In this document: positions 14,588 to 28,000 of the stretch, piece after piece | Position numbering within the stretch: the first letter of the stretch is position 1 | Layout of the letters: each line of letters opens with the position of its first letter | Assembly (NCBI GenBank): GCA_026413225.1 | Contig: CM048557.1 | Location: 44,461,371 to 44,525,370 of the forward strand | Length of the DNA: 64,000 nucleotides | Direction of reading: 5' to 3' | Source of the DNA: Otis tarda | Taxonomy: Eukaryota > Chordata > Aves > Otidiformes > Otididae | Made by a program: the position numbers and the translations under genes | Notes under the pieces: model-generated | Database searches by the model: none | The model's input: only the letters and a program-made list of their open reading frames with translations | Told to the model about the DNA's origin: nothing

Positions 14588-14636
14588 GGATATTAGGTGG
14601 GTGGGGGTTGAAGGATATAAGGTGGCAGGGGTTGAA
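14588..14636 (+). repeat. 25-bp tandem duplication, G-rich
   Basis: Two adjacent copies of a unit of the form GGATATNAGGTGG..GGGGTTGAA, 25 and 24 bases long, differ by one or two substitutions and one gap. It looks like a local replication-slippage duplication and has no coding frame. Confidence 0.75.
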
Positions 14637-16680
14637 GTTTGTGGTTATTCAGGACTATTATTACCTTACAGACACTTAAAGTGAAGAAGACAAGATAATT
14701 TCTTCTCTACAGTCGTGGATTTAAGCTGAAGTTGCAACATAGCAAAACTCAAGACAACAATTCATTTGCTAATTACAGAGATGTTTAAGCAGTAAATTAC
14801 TCAAATTTCCACTTTTATTTAGCACAGAAGGAGGTACAAAATAATGAATAAAACTAACACAATATTCTGCATTTGCAAACAGAACTTCGGTCAAAAGCAA
14901 AATCAGGAAGACCTAAAGTGGCAATACCCTTCCACCTTCCAGCTTTAATGCAAGTATAAATAACTTCTGTGATGTACTGAGCATCCCAGAATAAGGGGAG
15001 ACCTAGGAACATTGCTCCTTGATAGCATTTTTTAAAAATGCTATCTGATGCATTTCTATGAATTTCTAGCCTCTTGCTGTCACATATTTTGGATACATCT
15101 GCTCCTCTACTTGTTATACAAATTCCTGGCAAATTCTAGGAATAGATTACTCAGGTAAGGGGACCCCCATTTCTAATATTCTATGGTTTTCTTTTCAGTA
15201 CAGTTTTACATCAGTAAAGGTGAGCTACAAGATTGAATAACTATTAAAACAAGAGACACTCCATAATATTATTATTCCCCATAAAAATTAATGAATAATA
15301 TTACTAAATAATATTTTATATTAATTCTTGGGTGTGCCAAAGTAAATAGAATACTTGGTTTTAGTTTCAATTATATTAGAATTCCTCTCTTAAGCTAAGA
15401 TTTAGGTAATTTTTAATCATTAGTGAACCTATTAATATATGGAGACATGCATCTGTGGGCAGTAGTGAGTCATAGCAGTATAGAGAGATGCATCTATTAT
15501 AAAATGACTCACAGTGGTACTATGTGAATATTTAAAACATTATTCTGCAAATATCAGGTCATAAGCAGCACTGTTTCTAGGAAGTGCTTTTGAATTTTCT
15601 CCTGTGACAGAAACCTGGCTCCCAATACAAGACTACCTTATTCTAGTTTAAGGTGAATATAAATTCACTGAAGAACTCTGTCACATATGCAAAGAATCTG
15701 TCTCAGTATTTCCACAGGATTTCTGCTATTTCAGTTTTACCTATTGCATAACAGCTTAAATTGTCTTTCAAGGCCATAAGTACAGAATGTGAAAGTCATT
15801 AAAAGCTCTAATCTTTAGTAATGCTGTTACCCTAACTTTTTTTCCAATAAATGGTAAAATATTGATTCATCTTAAGTTAATAGGAAGTTTTTGGAATAAC
15901 TTTTTCATATATGGCTTTTATAACACCATTTTCTTTGCTGTTTATGTACACTTGTGTGTGTGCACACGCATATGTAAAGAGAAGGCATATAAAAAGAGAT
16001 TGCAAATCACCAATTCACTTTCAGAAGCCTCAAAAGAATCTACGCATTCTTTCGTGATGGAAGCATTACCAGTCAAAGTATGTGATCAAGATATCAAATA
16101 ATTTGGTTCCAGGTAGTGAATACATTGGGAAAAACTAAATTATGAATTTTTTAGAATAGACAAAAGCATGTTATAAATCAAAAGTCATATACTACCACTA
16201 CTGACATTCAGCCCTCATCACAAAACAATGTTTTCTTACCATCTATCCAAATATTTTTTATAAAAGTAGGATTAACTTTATCATTTTAAAGTGCTGCATT
16301 TCCAGAGGGCAATAACAGCAAAAAGAAAGTTACGACATTTCTTTCATTTTAACCAGTATTTTGTTGTTACAAGGTGAAGGAAAAAAAATTGTTTTACATT
16401 CAGTGAGAAAATTATATTTATCCAGATAAAAGTAGTGGACAGAACAAAATGTAATTTCAAATGAAAAATGCTTTAACTTGTATTTAACCTTCAGAGAGAA
16501 TGTTTTCTATTCTAAAGAGTGACATGAATAGAGCAGGTAATAAATAGTGTATGAAATCATTAATCTGCAATTTTATGAGCCAATAGCAAACCAGTTTTGC
16601 ACAACTGCAAAGCATTTAACATACAGTTGCTGCAAACAGATATTTTATTGTGCCACTAAGTAGACATTAATATGCATGCA

Positions 16681-17249
16681 GGTCGAGGGAGGTGATTCTG
16701 CCCCTCTACTCTGCCCTGGTGAGACCCCACCTGGAGTACTGCGTCCAGTTCTGGAGTCCCCAACATAAGAAGGACATGGACCAGTTGGAAAGGGTCCAGA
16801 GGAGGGCCACCAAGATGATCAGAGGGCTGGAGCACCTCTCCTATGAGGACAGGCTGAGAGAGTTGGGGCTGTTCAGCCTGGAGAAGAGGAGGCTCCAGGG
16901 AGACCTGATAGCGGTCTTCCAATACCTCAAGGGGGCCTACAGGAAAGATGGGGAGAGGCTGTTCAGTAGGGCCTGTTGTGATAGGACAAGGGGTAACAGG
17001 TTTAAATTAGAAGGAGGTAGGTTTAGATTAGATATTAGAAAAAAATTTTTTACAATGAGAGTTGTAGAGCACTGGAACAGGTTGCCCAGAGAGGTGGTGG
17101 ATGCCCCATCCCTGGAAATGTTCAAGGCCAGGCTGGATGAGGCTCTGAGCAACCTGATCTAGTCAGGGATGTCCCTGCTTCTTGCAGGGGGGTTGGACTA
17201 GATGACCTTTGAAGGTCCCTTCCAACTCTAACCATTCTATGATTCTATG
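16681..17249 (+). mobile_element. CR1 LINE, 5'-truncated 3' end
   Basis: A typical 5'-truncated CR1 copy of about 570 bp. It holds the last part of ORF2, then a short 3' UTR with the phrase GGTTGGACTAGATGACC, and ends in ATTCTATGATTCTATG, the octamer-repeat tail specific to CR1. No poly-A tail is present, as expected for CR1. The terminal ORF2 frame is still open (next entry), so this copy is relatively young. The 5' break falls within ORF2, the usual result of incomplete target-primed reverse transcription. I see no clear target-site duplication. Confidence 0.93.
16692..17162 (+). pseudogene. CR1 ORF2 C-terminal remnant (open frame)
   Basis: A 156-codon open frame equal to the C-terminal domain downstream of the reverse transcriptase in CR1 ORF2. 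It contains the conserved phrases [46 protein letters not shown] and [13 protein letters not shown], and it stops at the normal ORF2 terminus. The endonuclease and polymerase domains are missing because the copy is 5'-truncated, so no functional enzyme can be made. I read it as a dead fragment, not as an independent gene. Confidence 0.9.
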
Positions 17250-20200
17250 CTAAAATATACAGTATGCTTTTACTGTGAGAGAGAAACGATGCTCATAATG
17301 ATCATTTGGGGGATTTAAAACACAGTGTTATATTTCTATATATATTAAAAAAAAAAACAAAACAATAAAGTGAAATTCAGTGAGGTTTAAAAAAAAAAGT
17401 GATGGACATCAAATATAAATCATTATATCTCCTAAAAATAAGCTGTTTGTTCCTGCAAAACAAAAATGTAAGAACACAATACTACCATAGCTTAAACCAG
17501 TTATGTTTTTCAGTCAGCTGCCGCTGCTATCACAGGCGCCAAACATTTTGTCCAAGTGAGGACTAAGATTTTACTGTTCACTTCCTTTCTATGCATTTGC
17601 TAATTATTCCTTCTGTTTAGATTCCGGAACTGCTCCTGATGCATACCAAAATGCACAAGTCTTTGACCCTCCTGTGCCTTTATAAAGCAATAGCTAAATT
17701 GTTCAACAGTTCCAAAGCACATACTGAAATATGTCCATGCATTTGTTCTCCTACAGAACTAATTCTATGACAAGTTGAACTTACTTTTTTGTACTCTTGA
17801 ATGTTTGAGGAAGCTATACATATTCCTAGCCTCATTAAAATATCTTGCTTATAATTACTTCAGCAAGTTCTCTATTTTTTTTTTTTCCTATGAACTACTT
17901 GGAAGAAACACAGAAAATATCACTAATAATCCTCGCTTCACTTGCCCAAACTCTCCTTTAATGAAAAGGGATCAATAAACCACAGTGGCATATATATGTT
18001 AAACCATTTTAGAACAAAACTAATATCATGTAAAGACTGTTACTACAAAGATAAAATCTACCAGTAGTAAACACACGGTGATGTTTTATGAAGCAAATTG
18101 ATCTTAAAATTTTAACAGTAAGTAACAACAGGATCTGTTGACAACTGTTTAGATAGATGGTGTTGGCAGCTGCAGTACAATGATTCAATTTTTCTTTTTT
18201 TCTCCCCAGAGATATAGCTGAGGTGAGACTGCTAAAGTGACTCAATATTTTCCACCTGTGCATTAGGAATCTTTGATCAAAACCTATACACCAGCAAGGA
18301 AGAAGACAGACTAGAATCAGAGAGTCAGATTGCCTAACAACCAACAGGGAATTAGGAAAGTTCATTCATAGGAACACTGAACAGAACTGGCGCTAAGCCA
18401 AGGGACCTGAACACCTGATCTCATTATCCTATGGAATTCCTACATCTTGGCAGTTAAGCCTCTGCAAACATGATTTTTTCACAGTCACATGTTACTGAAA
18501 TGTTGTACTCTATGGCACTCCTTAAGAAGCACCTAGTGCCTTAGGGCATTTTACCCACACTAGAGTCTACTGCTGATAGCAAAGAAGTTTCCAATACAAC
18601 CAATATATTATAGCAGGACAGAAACAGTGAAAAAAGCATTAAGTTTTCTGGCTATCCTCAAATAAAGTAGGCATCCATAATGGCTACCACTTTTTGCTAA
18701 CATATTTCATTAGAAACAGCTGTAAAAACATTACCATCCATCCAAGCAAAAAGCTGGAAAACAATTTTTTCCTCACTGCAGTGTAAGCCAGACACCTCAG
18801 TGGAGTGCCTCTACAAACTGATAAACAATGCTGCATCTCTAAAATGAAAGGAGACACTTGTGCTGGTTCCTCTGAACTGCCCTATATGTAGAAAGATGTC
18901 ATCATGATTTTTACAGATGGAACTTGTGACAGCGCTAAAGCTATCTTGTAAAAGTCATGGCCTCGTGAAGTGAGGAGAAGTGACATTTCCTGCTTCCTTA
19001 AGAAAACTGTCATCAAGTTTGGCACTGCATTAGAAACTTTGCCATCACTTCACAATAATGTATCCTATGTAAGATTAAATTGATTTGGATGTATCAAACA
19101 CAAATAAAGAAATAAAGTACATTGAAACATTTATCAGTGGTTGACATCTCCAATATTTCAGCTGTTGTCTATTCAAATAATGGACTAGCATTGTTCTGGA
19201 CAGTCCAGTGTTTCTGAGCCATACTTCCTTAACAAGAGCATTTTCTTCACTTCATCACCCACAAAATGTTTATCCTGTATGGTCTACTTCTGCATAAGAA
19301 CATTTTTACTTCTGTGAAATAGAAATAAGTGGTATGGAAGACAACAAGCAAAGGCAAGTGACACAATCACAGAAACCTTGAACTGTCTGAGGATCCATCG
19401 AGCTCAAATAACACTTTGCGTACAGCAAGGGCTTTTTAAGATCCAAGTTAATATAAATAAGTTCCCACATTAAATGAGAGCATTAAATAGCACAGAGGAA
19501 TTCCCTAAGAAGTCTGTGCTTAATGAGCCTATGAAGAGACAGTCTATAGAAAGTTCTGTTTTTCTTCCTGCACACACAGTGGCAAGAGACCTTCTCCTTC
19601 CAAGTAGTGTTTTTCTCACTGTGGCTCTGTGCTGTTCAGCTACCAAAGACTTTTCCAAAATATTTTCTAGGCACTCATGATAAACTGTACACCTCACTCA
19701 GGTGATTCCATGTAATGCTTTCCTGAAGGGAATATATGTGCTGAAGTGATTGAATAAACTGAATGGCAAGTGTGACGCTAAAGTCATTTTTGAAAAAAAT
19801 CGTGAAGATGTGTTCAACTTCTCACAGAGAGCTTTGTCATCCAAGTTAACACTAGCACAGATCCTAATATTTAAAGCAATGCTCAGTTCCTTGACCACTT
19901 GCAGTAATTAAAAAAATTACTTTTAGTAAGAGCAGCAAGTTAAACATTTGGTTTTCCTAAAATCCCTTCTTAAGTATTTCAAAGCTACATTAATTAACCC
20001 TTCAGTTTCAGCTAGATTATATTTCTGGTTTCTGATTTGATATAAATCTCACTGAAGTTAATGGAAAGATTCTACTGGCTTGCTTCAGATTTGTTTTCCT
20101 TGGCATTTTTTGAGGGAGAGAGAGAAAGTGGAGCTTGCCTGGAAAAACATTTTGTGTGTCTGGCAAGACAATATTTCTTCTTTTTCTCTTCCACAGTTTA

Positions 20201-23200
20201 GCAACAGAAAAGAATCAAAGAACACTCCTTCAAATCTTCAAAACTCATCTGAAAGCAGTTCTTGGCCTTTTTCTATTCAACACAGATAAATAATAGAAAC
20301 AAAATCACAGCTTAGGCCACTGTCTTAAATTCCAGGTTCTAGTTACTACGGAAGTACACTGAAGGTTGGAGGCTGGGAAACTCATTTGCCGATGCTAATA
20401 AAGAAAAGATTGCTAGTTATGCTGATGTGAAACAAGAAAATGTTTTAGTCTTCTATCCTGCAAAAATGAGATATCTACTTTCTGCCTAGATCTAAAATTC
20501 CTGGGTTTTTTTCTTAACTCTCTCACATGAGTTTTTATAATATTTAGCTATTCATAACATTTTTACTTGCAACATAGAAGCATGAAAATCTGATTATTAG
20601 AATAGCTCATATGTGCAAAAATGACATTCAGCTCCAGACAATAAAATAATTCATGGTCAAAAGGACGTGTAATTAGGGGAGAAAAACCAGAAATGTGCTA
20701 CTGCTTCTATGTTTTGCTGGAACGCTCAGTGATATGCAAGGAGCAAAAATTGTATGGAATTTAGTCTAATTCAGACAAGGTAGGGTGGATCAACTCTCCT
20801 GCTAATATATGCAAATGGTGCATATAATCTGCAAAATTACTTGACAATCTTTGCAGATTGTAAGGGGGGGGGTGGATTTTAATATAGTTATTTTTGGTCC
20901 ACTGGTTTAGACATTTTTAGACGTTAAGCTGCAGTTCAAGGAAACATCTCTATTTTAAATTAATTTCCTTACATTTCTGGTCCTATGCTGTTCTGTTGCT
21001 TTGATCTCTTCTTCCTGGAATTTGCTGCCTGAAATTGAATATATCTTAATATAAATTTTAAAAATGAATACACAACTGCTTCTGATCTCTATTTAGTAAC
21101 CCTTCTTGATGATACATGAACTATTTGGTATTATTTATAAGCACCAAGTGGTGAACGTGAGAATTATTTCAAGATCTTCAGTGCAATGCTTTGCTGTATT
21201 GATCAAAAGTGAGAAGTTTCAAATCAATACATACATGGAAGTACAGACTAATTTAATAGACCTTAATACATACTGTAGACCAATATTTTATCAGAAATAC
21301 TCTCTAATATGATGCAAACTACAGTTTACATTTTATGTCTTACTAGAAGAGAAATTACATGAGTAAAGGATAGGTTGCATAGTTATTTTGGACACTTATA
21401 GGTGCTTTTCAAGAATTACTTGGGTATTTCATCATTTTGTGCTGTAAGATCTTTTTACATCATGTTTTGAAGCAGTTTAGTCATGGCACAATACTATCAC
21501 TTTCTATCAAAAGTAACACAAAATCATTAAAGGCAGAAATATCAGAAATTGGGTGGCCTGGTGGAGTGAATTTTTAGGAAGCACAAAAAGAGGGAAAGGA
21601 GTTCCAATATGGTTCTAAAAGACTGTCTGAATCTGAGAAAGCATCAAGAAGCAGGTGTCAGATACATATTATAATTAATTCCCAATAAAATTATAAGTAG
21701 GACTTGGCAAAGGAAGCACAACTTTTCTCTACTATGTTTAGGCTGATCATTGAGAATGGGAAGAGAGCAGTGAATAATGATTTCCTGACAGCAGAAACAT
21801 CCCATCTGAGGGATGCTTACAGAGGTAAGGCACAGTTTTCCCTTCCAGTGGTATTGCTACCAAACTTTTAATGTCTCTGTACTTCTGCTTATCCTGTTTA
21901 CTCAATACATACCCTGCATTGCAAATTGATCTACGAGCTGAAGCAGCAGTAGCATTATTTTGTGTTTATTTTGGAACTCAATACTAGGTAAAAAAAATAA
22001 GCTGCTCAGAAATCTGAGGCTGCAATAGTCGACATCATCCTCAGGAAAGATAAGGATGTTTCCTTTCTTCATATTTCTCCACTATATGCTACTATTCCCT
22101 CCCATCTCTCAAGCCCTTCAGTTGATTTAAATTCTGGTAGTCCCAAGAATTCTAATTCAGTTCTAAAGTTTTATTTTCACAACAGAGGAGTCAGAAAGGA
22201 TGTATCAGGGAGGGACTCTGCAAATCTAGAAACACTGAACAGATTAAGGCAATATGTTTTTTGCCAGCTTGCAGAAAGGTCTCTTCAATTAGCTGCCTCC
22301 CTAGTCAAAACTAAACCAAGGTGGGGGTGGGGGGGGGATAAACCTACAACTCTCACCTTCTTTTCATCCAAAACCACTGACAAGTTGCTCAAAGCACGAT
22401 CACTACAGCCTGGCTGACAGCACACACTCGCAGATTCTGTTCTCTCCTTGCTGCAGGGAGGAACAGCCTGAAGGTTAGAATTGTTTCTCTTTACAGTATT
22501 TCTATCTGTGGATAAGATAAGCAAAACTTCTAGGATTTTTTTAATACAAGCATGACAAAGATTCCGTGTAAGTGCTTTAAACAGACATAAAACTAAATGT
22601 CTGGCAGCTTTCACAGAAGGAAGCCTGAATTAATTCAGATTATCTATAAACTACAAACTTCTGAGCAAATAAATTCCACAGGCACTATGGAGGAATTTCT
22701 TTGGTTCCTGCATACCTTAAAGATTTTAAAATTGTTCCATTGTAAGTTAGAAATTTTTATAACACTCTTACACAGAAGCAACCTCTTAGAAAGAGCCAAG
22801 AAAGAGGACTTCAGTTGTGATACTGAGTCAAGAGTAATGTTGACCAACAACATTGAATCTATCTTTCAAAAATAAGAAGTGTGGCTATTCAGACTTCTGC
22901 AGTACAGTTCGTTAGCACATTAATATCACCATTAACAACTTTATAAACATACACATAAGACAAGAACCTCCTAGTAAATGTACTTTTAAGATAGGAAACT
23001 TTGTTTTAGAATCCTTGCATAATGAGTATGACATAGATACATATGAATATATATGTGTGTGTGTGAGATACTTGACAAATATACATAATGTCTATTACAT
23101 CTATTCAATATTTGTTGTGCTGGAAAACGGCCGTCAGAAGAAAATAGTCTTTCTAGTTCAGCATAAATGCAACAGGAGAATGGAAAACAGTTTCAGTGAG

Positions 23201-24920
23201 CTTTGGATTTGCATTCAGGAAATACAGCCTACAGTACAATGGGGTTAGTCATAGCATGGCAACTTCCAGGGTACATTCATCAAACAGGAACAAGATCAAT
23301 GATGAATATCCATTTCCTTTCTCCACCATTCTCCTCTTTGTTTCAAGGAGCATTGAATACATTTTTGGCACACAAATTTGGCATTGTTTCTGCAATGTAA
23401 GATCACACCAGCCAAATAGAATATATATATATATTTTTTTTTTTTTTTTCCTAATTCCACTAATTTTTCACTCTAAAAATTTCTGGGGGTATAAACTTGA
23501 AGATTAAAGTGGTGCCTGCTGAACTGGGATGTTTCAAGAGATTATCAGAAGTGCTGTTTCATTAGCAAAATTAAAAAAAAAAAAGCCATTATAGATGCAC
23601 TATAAAATATTTACACTTATTTCTTCATTAGTTTTATTTCATATTAACATCTAGCTGGTACATTCTCAAAGAAAAATGAACATACAAGATGATACTAAAT
23701 CAAAATTAAAGAAAATAATTTCATCAAACCATGGTCATATTGCAGGAAGCACTATAAATCCACACTATAAAATTGTCATCAAGTTTTTTCAGGATTCTAA
23801 AAACCTCATCAGCTGCCAATTAGAGGCCAGATAAAATCCCAGTAGGCACTATTAGTATAGTATTCCATCACGTAAAATTAATGTTACAGGCATGAAACGA
23901 AACAGACGTTACTACAAGAGCAGAAGACTCAAACCACTGCAGTAATTACAGCAGAGCTGAACAATCAAAGGCAGATTCAGGAACATTTTTGCAATTAAGT
24001 GGGACAGCTTCTCTCCACTGTTAACTCCCAAGGTTACACACAGTTTTGGTAGGTTTTTGGACGGCCTCCAGTTTATTCATAAAAACAATGATCAGTCTAA
24101 AAAGTGCCATGAGCGTTAGTGCCAATTAATTATTTGGGCCAAATTTATACTCTTTTTAACTGTTAAAATATCAGCCTGAGGCAAAAGAGTTTTAGGACTC
24201 AGGCACATGATTGACATAACCACATAGCATTAATAGCAACAAAAAAAATGGAAAAGAAGCAAAAGCTGCACCTGACCAATCCTCAGTGGATTTATTTACA
24301 AAATAATTTAGCAAACATTTATGACTATTACAACACTGCTTCTGGGAAAAGATAACATACCAAAAAATATACCAACAGGGAAAAAAAAATAAAAATTAAA
24401 AAAAAAAGCTTATAGTGTGAGCTTACAGGCTTACAATGAATGATCTAAGCAGCCATAGCCAAATGCAGAAATAGTCCAGTCCAGCAGAAACTTTGCAGTG
24501 CTGTGAGGTGCCTGTGATCCCCAAGTATAAACGGAGCCAAAACCTCGCTGGGAACTGTGCTAGCAGTTTGAGGGTGTGGATGAGAGCAGGACAGGACTGA
24601 GCCACAAGTTCTGTCTCTCCTTTCATCCTCTAGTTTGCCTGACTACCCTGCTGTAGCAAGAACAGGCCCAGAGAAAAGCCACACATTTTTCTCTAGAAAA
24701 ATTACTCAAAATCAATGTGTTCACAAAGACCACAGCCCTCTCCCTGCCCTGCTTGGTGTCAAAGAGCAAACCCTGTGGAGAAGTTTGGTGTATGCAATAG
24801 GGAGGCATATTCCAAGTAATAATCTTACTCTGCAACTACAGAAAAAAATCCAGACAGGTTTTGACTCTAGTTACAGAAACATATCTTTACACATCACAGC
24901 CTCTGCTCATGTGACACATG
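17250..24920. other. Unassigned AT-rich DNA, no gene seen
   Basis: Scattered frames up to about 118 codons (18009-18365 -) show no recognisable domain or motif. A stretch near 19470-19900 has two consecutive minus-strand frames of 75 and 66 codons but no homology I can name. A nine-base G run lies near 20864-20872 and another G-rich run near 22322-22338. An AT/poly-T microsatellite is listed separately. Confidence 0.55.
23421..23449 (+). repeat. (AT)n followed by poly-T
   Basis: Seven or so AT units run into about 16 T. Simple sequence; no repeat family identified on either side. Confidence 0.85.
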
Positions 24921-25090
24921 CTCCAGTCTCTTATGCATCCTAGTGGCCCTCAACTGGACTTACTCCATGTTGCCCATGTCTCCTGTACTAGAGGACCCAG
25001 AACGTGTCCCAGCACTCCAGACAGGGTACGAACAGTGCTGAATAGAGGGGACTAACCACCTCGCTTGGCCTCCTGGGGACACTGTGATGG
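24921..25090 (-). mobile_element. Old CR1 LINE fragment (ORF2 C-terminal region)
   Basis: Read on the minus strand, this 170-bp piece follows the CR1 ORF2 C-terminal region. The recognisable phrases are TGGCCCTCAACTGGACT, CCAGCACTCCAGACAGGGTA and GTGCTGAATAGAGGGGA on the plus strand, which match the 'rubber-stamp' wording of other CR1 copies in this window. It has no tail and no open frame and carries many substitutions and small indels. It is therefore an internal scrap of a much older insertion. Confidence 0.75.
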
Positions 25091-28000
25091 TATACTACGA
25101 ACATGATTCAGTAACAAGCAACTCTACCAGATTAATTTTTGGTGCTATAATTTTCATCCTCTCCTTGCAAATGCAATATTTCTATTTCTGCTTTTCTTCA
25201 GATGGAAATAAGATATGTTAGGAATAGCTCAGACAAATAACTTCTTCTGTCTCCCACTTTTCTCTTTTAGTCACCAATATTCTTCTGTAGCCACTGCTAT
25301 GAGATTCCTAGTCTGTAGCACTCTGCTATATGCACACTTTTAAGCACTCATCTTTTCAGTTTTTCAGCTCTGTGATTACAAAAAGCATATTTAGCTTTGT
25401 GAATCATGTGGAAAGACATATCAACCAAGATGCTTTATTCTTGGGAAGGCATCTCTAAAATTAAGACTTTCCCAAATTGCAGGCTGGAGGTTCACTCATC
25501 TGTTGCTTTATCCATGCTAATGAAATGCTGATGAGACTTGAGTAGGATTTTGGAAAGTGTGGTATTTGAGATCTTAGAAGATATCCTAGGTACAAATACA
25601 GGGTACCCAGTTTTGCAACTTGACTGAATAAAACTATTCATTATTAATTCCACAAAATATAAAGAAGTTAGTGGCTCTGGCCTAGACTGTGACTGCAAAT
25701 CACGAGGACAGTTCTGAGGGTGTAGACAGATGTACACTGCCAAAATAGCTGTGAGATAGAAGAGGTTAGTTGCATACCTCCATATGGTTTTTACCTTCCC
25801 ACATTAGATCTGCTCATGTAAGGGCTCATTTATCTCATTGAAAATGAACCAACACTTACTTCCTTCTAAATAAAATCCCAATTAAAGATACCTCCATCTC
25901 AAATACAAAGAGCAAAATCCTTCAGTTTAAGCTTGTTAGGCTAACACACACAGTAGACTGAAGAAGGTTTGGCACCATTTTCATGAGCAGCTGATTAAGT
26001 AGTTCTGAAAGGACAATGACCTCTACATCAGTTTCAGGTGTTCCAGCTAACATGAACATTCATCTACATTCACCCCTATCCCTTTACACCTCACATCCCT
26101 CCAAGACAGCTAGGCTTGGGATCCAGGTACATAGATACTGCTTTGAGCAAATGCAGAAGCTTTAGTTTCTTAATTCTTAGTTTATTAACCTTTTTCTTCT
26201 TCCCCTCAACAGAAAAGATTAATCAGTTTCTGGCAGTTACTAACATCTAAGCACCGGCCCAAGCTGGTCAAAGTTCTGCTTCTCAAAGTAAGGGTAAAGG
26301 TGAGGAGGAGTTACGAACAAACAGAAGACAGAACTGCAGGATATGCAACCAAACAGCAGAAGATGTGGGGAAATAAATGTCACAAGCTGGTCTGAGCATC
26401 GCCAGCACACATGAGCTAGAAATAGCTGTCCCCCAAGGGAATTCCTGAATCTATGTGATTTTTGAAGTATCAGTTCTTCACACTTCGGTTCAAATCAAGG
26501 TTTTGTCTAAATTGGAAACACTGCAGCACAAAGTTTGTGCAGACATAAATTAGCTTTAAACTATTTATCTCAGGTTCTGGCAGCAGTAGAGTACCACACA
26601 GTTTAGTATCATACAACTGGAGGATATATACAAAAAGTCTTGAGAGTTTTACATGCAGGACTGATCTTCACTAGTAGCAATACAGTAATTATAAATTAGC
26701 ATTCTAGGGTAAATGTTCAACTCATTCATGTAACAACGCAATCCTGTCGTTCACAATAGGTGAAGTAGAAGAGCAGCTGGTAGAATCCTACTTCAAATAT
26801 CAAGGCCAAATCATTTCATGAATATATCTACTCTGAAGTTAGGAACACAAGATAAACTTACAGTCCTGTGTGACAGAATCTTCTCCTTCGATGAACTCTT
26901 TGAAAATCATAATTTCTACTTCAGATTTCTGGGGGAAAAAAAAAAATTCAGTCTGGAGTCAGAAGCAAAACTTTTAAGATTTCCTGATCAAGGAGTAGCA
27001 CGCTGAGAATATTTCATAGTAATTAATAACCACCATTTTAATAATAAATAGTAGTTATTAAAAGAGTAGTATTTACTTTTAGAAATTTAATATTAAATCC
27101 ATGCTGTATTTTAGCTGTAGATCCTTACTGAGTCTAGAAACTCTGAGAATTGAAGACAGTGAAGATTCCCAGCTCAGTGAGACTTTACAAGGTTCACAAA
27201 TCTTGAAATTCTAGGGCAAAGCCTGAAAATCATAATCTAATCTGCATAGCTGATTTCTTTCCAGAACTTGGAAACCCAGGCTTTCAGCATTAAGGTGAGC
27301 ACCTGACCTTGCCTCTTTCAGCACCAGTTACTGAGACTGAAAGACAGAATATTTCTTCAAAATGTGTAATAAGATTGGAGTTCGAGAATTCAGATGCATT
27401 CTAGTCACAACTATTATAATACTCCTGTGACATGAACAGCTAATATATGCATGGCGTGTTCATCTTGCTTTGAGCTAGAGTTCTTGTAGCTTTATAGTAA
27501 ATCTCATTAAATTGCTCAAGAAACCTCATGACTCAATTACCGTAAGGAAGGCCAAGTGACTTAGAAGCAGGTCTTGTTTTGTAGATTTTTATAAAACTAT
27601 TTTGGGGGGGGGGGGGAACCAAAAACAACCCACACTGAAACTCTTGAATTACTAGCTGACAAGTCTGATTTTTATTATATTTTACTTTAAGAAAACAGAT
27701 TCTACAGAGAGAGTTAGTTATGACACAAAGTTTAATCACTTTTTCTCTTTTTCTCATGTCTTTTTGCTTATCTGTTTGAGAGACTTCTTATGCTTTGGTC
27801 GCGATTTCCTTACAGTAGAATTTAAAACATCTTTCAGCTTCAAAATTTCGGTTTGAAATAGAAAGGTATATTGGAGAAGCCAGGCATAAAAACGCTCAGC
27901 AATTGAGATACAATAATTTAGATGAGTGTTCTGTCACCATAGTAACCTTCCTTCCACAATTTGCACAGGAAAAAAACCAACATGCTATAGTGTCTTGAAA

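Larger units (their letters stand above)
3646..16680. other. Unassigned AT-rich DNA, no gene seen
   Basis: Thirteen kilobases without a recognisable gene or interspersed repeat. The longest frames are about 100 codons (near 6904-7230 + and 8144-8452 -). They lack homology I recognise and are compatible with chance. Small structures listed separately are paired hairpins at 8722-8781, a hairpin at 10787-10806, a short T run near 11256-11270 and a 25-bp tandem duplication at 14588-14636. Confidence 0.55.

Noticed and set aside
18009-18365. 118-codon minus-strand frame
   Set aside because: No motif, no conserved-looking blocks and no neighbours; expected by chance in 64 kb read in six frames.
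19470-19898. Two consecutive minus-strand frames that might be a decayed transposase
   Set aside because: I compared them with hAT/ZBED-type wording from memory and found no convincing shared motif on either strand.
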